Below, piece by piece: positions 11,188 to 21,434 of a stretch of DNA of 28,449 nt. How positions within the stretch are numbered: the stretch's first letter is position 1; every line of letters starts with the position of its first letter. The notes beneath the pieces were generated by a model, which had not been told where the DNA came from, did no database searches, and worked only from the letters and a program-made list of their open reading frames with translations. Where the stretch lies: positions 1-28,449 of the forward strand of contig PS015247.1 of NCBI GenBank assembly GCA_048213135.1. Reading direction: 5' to 3'. The DNA is from Reclinomonas americana ATCC 50394 (Eukaryota; Jakobida; Jakobea; Jakobida). The position numbers and the translations under genes were made by a program.

Positions 11188-14100
11188 ATGACCTCGCCGA
11201 GCGACCCACCCGACCCCCTGCGCATCATCCTGGCCGGTGCCTCTGCCTTCCTCTCCACCGACGATCTGCAGCAGCTGTGGCGCACTTGTGCGTCCTCATC
11301 ACCATTACCCTCCTCCGATCGCGATCGCCCTCACTCACCCCTCTTCCTCACAGCACGCATCGTGTGTGAATGCCTCTCCCTCCACCTCTCGCACATTGTG
11401 CTTCCGCGATGCGACGCTGAGTTGCTGCGTCAGGCCGATGAGGTAACTCACATCCCCCATTTCATTGTCATCACAGCATCATCATTTGTGTTGCATGTCA
11501 GCTGTTCCCCTCCGCCTCCTCGCTGGCCATTGTGCACTCGCCCGTGCGTCGATTCTGCGCCGCCAACCTCGTGCCGGCTTCGCTGGCCAGTCGCTTGCGG
11601 AGGCTGGAGCTGTGCGGGCTGGAGGAGCTGCAGGATGTTGAGTTGTCGCCGCACTTGTCGGAGCTGCGAGAGCTGGACCTGCGCCAGTGCCCGGCACTGC
11701 ATCTGGAGCCGCAAGACATTGACGTGCCGCGGTTGTCGTCATTACGTTGCGCGCACGTTGTTCACTCCCGTGTGTGTTTGGTGTCTTAACCTGCAAGCAT
11801 GGGCAGACATTGAGGAGGCGGCGGTGACGCGCTGGAACCTGCCGCACATGTTTCAGTGCCGATCGCGAGCGCTGCATGCGGTGGGTGTGGAGGTGGCCGA
11901 GGGCATTAGTTGCGTGCTGTCACTCCGAGTGTGCTTGTGATGAGACACTCATCGCCGTCGGAATGTGTGCAGTGAGTGCCTCGAAGGATCGTGCGTTCAT
12001 GTCCCTGCGCCTCAGTCAAGTTCCTGCACCGCTCACTGAATTCACTTCACGTTGCAGCTCGCGAAGGACGGGCGGCATTGATGGGTCTCGGCATTGTGTT
12101 CCCCTTGGTGAACGCTCTGCGAATGAGCGCGCCAGCAGATTGCCCACGTCAGCTGGTGGAGGATACACGGATTCGCGTGCTGGACTTGCTCGCGAGCATC
12201 GGTCTGCCTTGTCACACTTGTTGTGCGCTGCGAAGACACTCACCGACGTCTCTCTCCAGTGGCGCATCACCCGATTGCACAAGAGGAGGTGCGTCATTGT
12301 GGCGGCCTGGAGACCCTCATTGCACTGATCAGTGAGCCGTCGGCGAGTGTGGCCGCCACATGTGCGTTGCGGTATCTGGCGTCGGGAGGGGTGGTGAATC
12401 GCTTGAATAGGAGTGGAGACGTGGGGGACTCGTATGTGGACTTGCCAAACGCGACGGCGATGAGGCGGCTGGGAGTTGTCCCTGCGCTGCTGCAAGAAAT
12501 CGAGCGATTGCGGCCATTGTATGTTGACATTGCGTCGATCTCATGTCTGGCCGAACTCGGTGCGTTTCGTACATGCGTGTGTCTCTGCGTGCGGACAGGT
12601 TTCTCACTTGAGCATGTGCCATGCACAGCGTTGTATGATCGCGGAGTGGCAGCCGATCTCGAACGTCCTGGTGTTTTTGATATGCTGCTGCACGCTATGC
12701 AGTCGGCGCCAGACGACAGCGCGGCGGTGTTAGTGGCCATGGACTGTTGCGTAATGTGCGAACACGGCTTAGAGTGAGTGCCATTTGCTCACCGGCCTAT
12801 TTCTTCTCTTGTTGTCTCTTCCTTCTCCTCCCTTTCCTCCCTTCCCTCCCTACCCTCCCTCCCTCCCTTCCCTTCCCTCTCTTCCCTTCCCTCCCTTCCC
12901 TCTCCTCCTTCCTCTCTTCCTCCCCTCCCCTCCCTCCCTCCCCTCCTGCAGTGAGACCCTCCGACCGCACTGCTGCCCTGTCGGTGGAGGCGTCTGCACA
13001 TCTGAAGAGAGCGGCACTGCGCGGCTTGGCGCATGCACTGGACGCCACTCAGTACTTTATCTCGTTGTCGGTGCTTGTTGGTGAGGTGACCCGACTGCTG
13101 GCAGGTGTGCAGGCTCCTCTTCTCATCTTGCAGCATCACAGAGCACGACCTTATTGCGGTGGACGATGGCACACTTCGGGGAGTCACCAGTGGTCTTGCG
13201 CAGCACACTGCCGTCGTCATAGAGGATCTGCTGGCTGCGCTGGCGGTGTTGTGTTGCGTTGTGCAGGGACTAATCGTTGTTGTCGAAGAGATGGATGAGT
13301 TACTTGCAGCGCAGTGGGCCGACTGCCGGTGCCTGTGGACGCGACCGTGTGTACGGAGCTTTGTCGGCACACGTTGCGTTTGGTGACCGTGGCTGAACTG
13401 ATGACACCCGTAATCTGCGCACTGTGGGCTCTGCTCGGTTCGTCTCTTCGTCGGCTACATCTGTTGGCGTTCTCACATTGCATGTCTCTCGCAGCCGTTC
13501 ACGACCCGTTCGCCATTGTCCGTCCGTACGGACCGCGCATTCTTCCCCTGCTCGTGCGCCACGTACTGGCGGCAAGTGATGCGGGTGCGGTGCTCCCGAG
13601 TGTCATCGCCATTGGTCACTTTGGTGCGCACCACATCTCTTCGTGCACTGCCTTTCCTCAGCCATCGCTCACACTGCTTGCATGCAGTTTTCCGTTGCGA
13701 GTCCAACGCCGACTCGGTACTTCGTGACAACCAACTGGTCGCCGCGTTGGAGCGATTGTCGGCCAGTGGCGGTGATGTCGCACAGGCGGCGATGTGGACG
13801 TACCACTGTCTCTGTTTCGTTATCTCCTTTGTGCATAGCCACCATTCTCCCTTCGCTCACCCATCACGTCGACACAGGTCACACACAGCCGTCCAATATG
13901 CACTGCTTCCGTCGTCCAACACCACCCACCGCAGGTAGGGCATGCATTCTCCACTCTCTCAGAACTACGAACTCATCTTCTCACTATTCTTTCGCAGACG
14001 ACGAGTTGCGCTGCGTTGCACGAGTTTGCTGCATTCTGTATTTTCCGATGACCCACCGCAAGCAGGTCTCTTATCGCACGTCTGACCGATGCGAAAACGC

Positions 14101-14938
14101 GAGGCAACGCATGCTTCCGCGCCCAGGACTATGCCGGTGCATTGGAGGCCTACTGGCCGGTAAGCTCTTGTGCAACACTGTGTGTATGTTAGCATGTGTG
14201 TCGTTGAATCGTATATGTGCAGATCGTGAACGATATTCAAGTACCCGTCGCTGTGCCAGTCGGCGTGCCAGCACGAAATGTGCACCTGCCTCTGTGGCAC
14301 TCTGCATTCACAGCCGGTGTGTTTTTTTTTGCTGGGGTATTGAATTCGTTTGACATGATCTCTCACTCGTGCGGCAGGCTCCATCATGGCACCCTCGGCA
14401 CTCGATCGACTGGTGGTGGACGTTTTCAACAACATTGCTCTCGTTTGCATGCGCACAAACGCGTACGGCGCGGCACGCATGGCCACCGACAAGGTACTGT
14501 CCACGCTCGTTGTTCTTCTTGTGCGCTGCTGTTATACTCATAGAGAGTCCTCCGCGACAGACACTGGTATTTGATGTGATTAATGTAAAGGCGCTCGCGA
14601 GACGCGCCGAGGCCTGTATCGGTGTGGGTGATCTGGAAGGCGCGAGATCCGCCCTCCAGCTGGAACTGGGAGGTGTGTATTTTGCGCAATGCCATGCCAC
14701 TGTGCACTGCGTCTCACGTTGTGCTCGTGACAGTGGTGCCGACGGACCAAGTCGAGTCAGTACGGTGTGTACACGGGAGTAGTAGTGATGGTGATCATCG
14801 ATAGCAGCTTGGCGGATTCATTTCGTGCTGTACAGATCGCGCTTACAAGCCGTGGAGCGACAGCTGCATGAGGCCGAGGTAAAAAAGCGGCGACTAGCAC
14901 TGCTTCTGTCCTCCTCCGAAGATGATGGGAGCCAATAG
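11188..14938 (+). CDS. Armadillo-like repeat protein with C-terminal TPRs
   Basis: Nineteen exons give a closed frame of 781 residues: 11188-11287, 11354-11442, 11502-11745, 11807-11908, 12016-12201, 12260-12559, 12629-12745, 12952-13063, 13134-13252, 13315-13437, 13495-13623, 13688-13807, 13998-14037, 14066-14159, 14223-14316, 14378-14493, 14546-14672, 14734-14764 and 14836-14938. Residues about 60-150 resemble leucine-rich repeats (LRRLELCGLEELQDVELS). The middle has ARM-like helices (GGLETLIALISEPSASVAA). Three TPR-like units follow: TRGNACFRAQDYAGALEAY, VFNNIALVCMRTNAYGAARM and ALARRAEACIGVGDLEGARS. A charged helix ends the protein. UNC45 proteins combine TPR and ARM in the opposite order. 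Exons around 13063-13142 and 13808-14065 are the least certain. No function is assigned; a protein-binding scaffold is likely. Confidence 0.62.
12825..12950. repeat. Long homopyrimidine tract in an ARM-TPR intron
   Basis: Nearly pure C/T on the plus strand, built from CCTCCC and CTTCCC units with a single interrupting A near 12851. It runs straight into the 3' splice site at 12951. It serves as an extreme polypyrimidine tract and could form triplex DNA. Confidence 0.9.
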
Positions 14939-15000
14939 AAACATAAATAGGGAGAAAAGACGTGGATTATGAGTAAACAATCAAATCGCCAGTCGACTAC
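14939..15000. terminator. 62-bp convergent 3' junction
   Basis: Only 62 bp separate the stop codons of the ARM-TPR gene (plus) and the ammonium transporter gene (minus). The stretch is AT-rich with ATAAAT near 14943. The two mature mRNAs must overlap in their 3' UTRs unless both are extremely short. Confidence 0.6.
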
Positions 15001-17350
15001 TCAAGGCTGGTCTGCCCCATCGTCTGGTGTCTCGCCATTGCTGGCCTCAGCGGGTCCTTGCAGCAGTGGCTCCTTCAGGTGGGTGGCGCCGTTGATGGAG
15101 GTCGGCTTGAGGGCGATCTCGCGGTTCGAGGCAGCCGCAGCACCTCCCGAAGCGGCCGCCGCCGTACTCTTGTCGTCGCCCGCCGGCGTCTGCGATAGAA
15201 GACGAGTTCTCTCCTCTGCAGCGCACACACCAAGTAAACAACATCAGCATCACGCAGCGGCGACGAAACACACGATTGTCAGCTGTCCACTCACCGCGAT
15301 GCGTGACGTCCAGACGGTGATGCCAGAAATCGAGGCCACCCTGCTCGTGCTCCGGTCGGGCGCGAAGCCGGGTCATGCGTTGCAGAATCGCCAACAGCAG
15401 CCACGTCATGAAGCCGGAAAACACAATGGCAATCACCACGCCCAACACCTGCACGCCCAGCAAGTGGCCACCACCACCCACGATGATTCCATTGGCGCCC
15501 GCTGGGTTCACCCGCGAGTCACCGCAAAAGCCGATCGCCAGCGCACCAATCGCACCAGTGAGACCGTGCACACATGAGACCTGTCACGAAAGAATTAATG
15601 TGTGAGTGCCAACACCAGTTTGTGGCAAGTACTGGGGGAGGGTGAAGCACCTCCAGGGCATCATCGATGCGAGCCTTGTGGAGCAACTTGGCGGCGTAGA
15701 ACGACGAGAGGCCGAGAATAATGCCAACCACAATGCCACTCTGCGTCGAAATGTATCCGGAGGCCTGCATACAGAACAACAATCTGTCAGCATTCACACA
15801 CCATTCACACAAGGCGTCCGTGTCAACGCAACTGGAGTGATGCCTGCCATGCCGGCAATGGCACCGTTCAGCACATGGAGCGCCGACGGCTTGTCCTCAA
15901 TCCACCCGCAAATCAGCCACACCGCGGCCGAGAACACGGCACCAACCTGCGTGTTAATAACGGCCTGGATACCGACGTCGTTGGCGGCCAGCGCCGACCC
16001 ACCATTGAAGCCGAACCAGCCGACCCACAGCAGTGTGGCACCAACGGCGGCAATGCGCATCTGGAGAAGAACGAAGAGATGAGCCCCGAGCTGTCCGTCA
16101 CGACATTTCACCATCGTGCCACGCAACATCGCTGTGCGGGAATGTGCCGTGGTACTAAGGACACGCAAAGTGAGTGCGAGCGACGCACACACACAGAGGT
16201 ACTCGTGATGATGCCTGCCACAAGCCTTCTCGTATCCGACACGACGGCCAAGCATGTGCGCAATGATGAGGGCGCTGATGCCCGACGACGTGTGAATGAC
16301 AATGCCGCCAGCAAAGTCCTACAATAGGCATGTGAGCGCGCTCACACATGCACCACTTCACAGACGCGCGCGTACCTGCGTGCCAAGCTTGTCGAGCCAG
16401 CTGCATGTCTCGCACGTTAGTCACAACAGCACAGTGGCACACGGCAGGCAATACAAAACGCACCCAGCTCCCCAAATCCAGTGCGCCAGTGGCTAAGGCA
16501 TACCGAGAAGACGACGCCCATCAGCGACCGCATGCAGAGATCGCACGACCGCCACCATGACGCAACGTAATACACGACAATCTCCCACAAGATGATAAAC
16601 GCCAAGAACGGTTTCCAGCGCATGCGCTCCGCAACCGTGCCCGTAATCAACAGTGGAGTGACACAGGCAAACATCCTGTATGTGTGAAACACGCTGTCAA
16701 GACCAGGAGGGGGAACAGGGCGGAGCACACGCTGCGATCGGAACATTTGAAAGATGGCAAAGGCCGCCGTCGGCACATTGTACTGCACTCCATCTGCCAC
16801 GACACATCCGCGATCCTCAACGCCACTGTGGAAGAGCAGTGAGAGTGAGACAGAGTGAGAGACGCAGAGCAGAGCACGCAACAGAAAGAGCGCATGTGTG
16901 AAATCGCCAATCACTCCGCCGTGATCGGGGCCAACTGACGCCATGAGAGAGAAAGAGTGTGTGTGAGGCGCGTGCATCATGAGAGTGCTTGTGTGTGTGT
17001 GAGAGAGCATGCGCAACAAGTGAGTGAGTAGCCAATGAGAATCCACAGACAGGCTAATGAGACCAGGCCGCCGAGTGTTTGTGTGAGCACAGAGACCGAG
17101 TTTTTCAAGCGCAGAAGACCGGCCTCAAACAGCGCAAGGCCTGCATGTGAGGGAGAATGAGAGTGAGCGTGTGAGAGAATGAGAGTGAAGTGCTTGTCGC
17201 TGACCAGGAATCATGCCAAGCACGAGCACTGTGAGAAGGCGTGTGAGGGTGTGCGAGTGTGAGAGTGGCCATCATGGAGGCTGCCACCAACGAACCCGAC
17301 GATGCGAGCGTCCATGCCGTGTCGCCAGTGTTGGGCACGCACGGAGGCAT
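15001..17350 (-). CDS. Ammonium transporter, AMT/MEP family
   Basis: Plasma-membrane channel-like transporter for ammonium. Fourteen exons: 17350-17296, 17228-17205, 17140-17018, 16934-16883, 16825-16745, 16675-16567, 16492-16464, 16400-16376, 16318-16226, 16154-16128, 16060-15833, 15764-15651, 15580-15295 and 15215-15001. They sum to 1461 nt (486 residues), a typical length. Conserved signs in order are NTGDTAW at the N-terminus, PGLALFEAGLLRLKNS, QMMFACVTPLLITG, AERMRWK, AHWIWGAG, the family signature DFAGGIVIHTSSG with the first pore His (about 175), LLWVGWFGFNGGSA, and SCVHGLTGAIGAL with the second pore His (about 325). A long hydrophilic tail rich in Ala and Ser ends the protein. Intron 16225-16155 needs a GC donor in this model. 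Its start lies 275 bp downstream of the sortilin stop. Confidence 0.97.
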
Positions 17351-17625
17351 CGCGTTCTCCTGTCGTATGAAAGTTTCAGGTTCTTTTTAGACTGACTGTT
17401 TCCCGCTTTGGTGCACGCACTCGAATGTCTTGCGGCCAGCGCAACGCATCAGTTGGCCTCCCGCATATGCGACACGTGCGTCTGATGATGCTGCTTGAGC
17501 GACGGCGATGACCACCGTGAGTGTGCCTTTGAGCGTGTGCGATGAGTGTGCAGACAACATCAAAGTTTGCGAACAAAACTCTGCCATTTTTGTAGAAGCT
17601 TTTCACTCTCCTGTTTTTTTCATGT
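17351..17625. promoter_or_regulatory. Short tandem intergenic region, sortilin 3' end / AMT promoter
   Basis: 275 bp between two minus-strand genes. It must hold the sortilin polyadenylation signal and the AMT promoter. I see no repeat or coding signal in it. Confidence 0.4.
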
Positions 17626-20600
17626 CTACACGCCTCGGGGGTTGAAGTCGTCGTCGTCGTCTTCGAGCAGTGCTGGAGGAGCTTCGGCGGCGGCGCTTGC
17701 CTTGGGACCGGACTTGCCGGCCGGGCTCTTGGGCGCCGCAGCCTTTGAGCCGCTGCTGTTGATGCTGGTGGTGCGAACCGGAGCCTTTTGCTTCGAGCCG
17801 CTGCCACCCACTGCACGACAACACGACAGTGAGCACATGAACAAGGCAGGGCGGGGAAGCAAACAGGGAACAATCGCCACGTACATCCTCCGTCAAACTC
17901 CATGGCTTCCTCATCGTCGCCGAGACCAAACTCACCGCCGTCCTCATCCTCGTCGAACAGCGATGAGCCGCCGGTGAGCGGCTGGTACTTGCCGGGCACG
18001 AAGCGGCGACCACCCAGACGATCAGAGATGAAGGTGCGGAATCTGTAGGCCAGCACGCGCGCTCAGTCAACTCACATCATCGAATAACAGACAAGCGCCA
18101 CGAACCGCTCGTTCTTGTTCCACAGGAACGCGATACCGGCGACGGCGGCGAGAATGACCACAAAGACGACCAGCAGAGCAATGGCGGTGCCACTCATGCC
18201 ACGCTCAGGGCACGGGAAGAACACCGGATCGTGCGTCTCGTCAAGACCGCCGGCACAGGTGTTACCGGCCACACGACGGTATCTGCACACCAACGATCAG
18301 CTCACGCGCACAGCGCAACAGGCACACGCACAGACAGGCGCACAAACCCCTTGGTGACACGATACTGTGTTCCGCTTGGACACACGTCCGGTGGTCTCGA
18401 CGAAACCGGGATGGGCGAAATGCACGGACCAGTAGCCGTGGCACGCTCGTAGCCGTAATCACTGTGCGTATCAGCGGGGGGTGAGGACAAGAGCACAAAC
18501 ACAACTAAACACACGCGATCACAAAAAACGCAACCACTCGTAGTCCTCCTCGGTGCACTCGCAGTTGCTGAGGCGGACCGGCTTCTCCAGCACGTCCGAG
18601 CCAATGTAGCAGGCAGCCTCGCGTGAGCGTCGCGGATACTCCACTTTGCGGCCCATCAGGCATCCGCCATCGTACGTCTGCGGCATGAAATACTCAAAGT
18701 CCGAGCTCGGTGAACCGGGGCTCTCCAGACCCTCGCCTGCCATCGTGAGCACGTGAGAATCGCGCCACGCATACAACGACAAAATCACAAGAAAACAAAG
18801 ACGCACATGCACGAGGCAACACGCCGGTAAAGTCGACGCCCACCAGCACCGAGCCACCGTCCTTGTGCATGCCGGCAATCATGAACGTCTGTCGGCGATT
18901 CGCCGGATCGGTGTAGATGGCTTTCGGCTTGAACCAGTCCTCGTTGCGCAGCACCACCTTTTCCCAGCTCTTGCCCTCGTCCACCGAGGCCCTGAAACAT
19001 GTTTAACATCAGTCCCCACACGCACTGCCAGCGCAGTGCCACTGCCACGCAACAGCATGAAGTTAGTGCCGGCGGCGGCATGAATGCCCACCATCAACGA
19101 GCCGTGATCGCCAAACTGGGCCATGTAAGGGCCATCGGCGACGGCTTCCCACGAAACACCGCCGTCGCGCGAGAAGAATGTCTGTGCCAGGGCATCGTCG
19201 TACGAGAGGCGAGTGCCGACATTGCCTACAGCACGCAACACCAATCCAAGATTAGTATGCACACCGAATGAAATTAATCAACGAAATCTAACCCCCCACG
19301 CACCAGTGGCCATGATGAGTCCGGGAGCATTTTCGGCGCTGAAGATTGTGCGGCCTGGGGTGGCGAAACCATGCAGGTGCAGAGAGCACTGCTCACCCTT
19401 TGGGCACGCATACGGCTTGCCGGCAGGATCGGTCTTGGGAGCCGGGATTGGCGTCCACTCGGAACCCTTGTCGAAGCTGATCACCGTCTGCATCATGCAG
19501 AACTGAGCGCAATCCTCGGGATCGCGGCAGTTGAGGCACATGTCGTCCTCGCCATTGGCGACCACATTCGCCACAAAGATGCCGTCGAGGCCCTTGATGC
19601 GCTGGAAGTCACAGCGGCCGTCGGGATTGCGGCGATTGTTCAGCAACGACCGCGAGAAGCTGTTGCATGCCAACAAGAAACATCACGGAACAGATAATTC
19701 ACACATATGAATTCCTCCCTCTCCTCACCGTGAGCCCATGGTGTCTGACAGATACACGTGGCCGTACTGGCGGGTGTTGTCGTCGTGGTGTACGTTGACA
19801 AAGACGCTGCCCTCGCTGGTGTCCAGAATGGTGTAGTCGCGCTCATTGATCTTCATCGGCATCTTGGCCTCGGTGACAAAGCTGCCATTGTCGCTCGACA
19901 CCAACAGCTGCACTTGGTTGGTCTCCGGGTGCGTGCGCGCCACAAACATAAAGTCGTCGGTGAACAGGAACTGCGCAGCGGCCTCCACCAGGCGCGTCAC
20001 GGTGAAATCATTGTCGTCCCAGTTGCCGTAGCCAAAATCGTACTTGGCGCGCGGGTTCTTGGACGGGAACATGACAAACAGGCGACGCTGTGGAGAGCGA
20101 CGGGCACGATGAGGAACACACGCAAGGGAGACGAGTGGCGGTCCATGCAGTGCTACACACATCGTCGAAGCTGGCCATCGTGTTGCGACCCCAACTGACG
20201 TTCGAAAACTCGCCGGGCAGGCGGCGCCATTGATTGTTGTTGCCAATCCACGCCTCCAGAGTGCACGAGGGGAACATGAACCGCGACTGATTATCGTCCT
20301 TGCACTTGAGACCGACAGCCACCTCCTTGCGCGTCGGGTGCGGAATGAAGCCGCGGAACTGCGGTTCCGAATTCACCGCCTCGTACGTCTTCCCGCCATC
20401 GTACGTGATCCATCCCTTGTACTTTTTGTCGCCCACCAGATAGATCTGCACGATAGGGGGGAGAGGCGGTTAGCGTGCTGCGCTGCGCCTGTCATCATCA
20501 TCATCGCTGTCGCCACTGACCGTGTTGGGGTCGGCGGGAGAGGGATTCACTGGCCGCGGAACCTTGACAGTCACACAGGAGACCTCATCACAGCCCGTCA

Positions 20601-21232
20601 GCCGATCGTTGTGCTTCACCACCGTCTGCGCGTCGTTGTCCGTCAAGTAGACGAACTTGTCGGTCAAGATGATGGCTTTCTGTGATCGCACACAGAGACA
20701 AGTGAGCACACACGTGTCAACTGCGACAAATGATCTCACTGACTGACACCGACCCCCCCGCCGCGGACATGAGCGCACAAGTCTCACATGTATGTGTGTA
20801 TGCGTGTGTGTGTATGCTTCACAGAGCGTGTGCGTGTGCGCGTGTGTGGTGGAGAGGCAGAGTGTGAAATGGCCCTCTTTGACTCACCTCCGACTCGGCG
20901 CCCAGGTATCCCAATCGATGCAGCGTGCCCTCCAGGGAATGCTACACACAACACCGTCAACAAACCCGCAGAGTGCAACACACACAAGAAAAAAGTTGAA
21001 CGAAAGTGAAGCGCGCGCGAAAGGGCATGCTCACCAGCACGACCTTGACCTTGGAGAAGTCGGGCTTGTCGTTGTTGTCGGAGCCAGCGGGCTTGGCCAG
21101 CACAATACCACCACCACTGCCACTGGCATCGGCACCGTTCCCGCCCTGCGCGGTCGCCAAGCCGCAAAACACTGCAATCACACACACGCACAGCACAACA
21201 GCCGCCGTGTGGCGCGACACTGTTTTGCACAA
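17626..21232 (-). CDS. Sortilin-type VPS10 sorting receptor (start codon not found)
   Basis: Type I Golgi/endosome cargo receptor. Exons: 21232(?)-21035, 20941-20888, 20679-20521, 20445-20161, 20087-19729, 19659-19304, 19225-19054, 18991-18823, 18731-18535, 18461-18348, 18282-18076, 18042-17885 and 17810-17626, about 870 residues in phase. A signal peptide core (AAVVLCVCVIAVFCGLA) starts the visible part. The VPS10 beta-propeller shows Asp-box-like blades (ITYDGGKTY, FSRDGGVSWEAV, SVDEGKSWEKV). The Cys-rich 10CC module follows (DGGCLMGRKVEYPRR, CTEEDYEW-CDYGYER, GYRRVAGNTCAGG). The TM helix is GTAIALLVVFVVILAAV. The tail has a tyrosine sorting motif (YQPL) and an acidic dileucine-like end (LLEDDDDDF). 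No in-frame ATG precedes the signal peptide: a TAA stop stands directly before a TTG at 21232, so the first exon probably lies in or beyond the gap at 21279. Confidence 0.95.
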
Positions 21233-21434
<202 letters not shown>

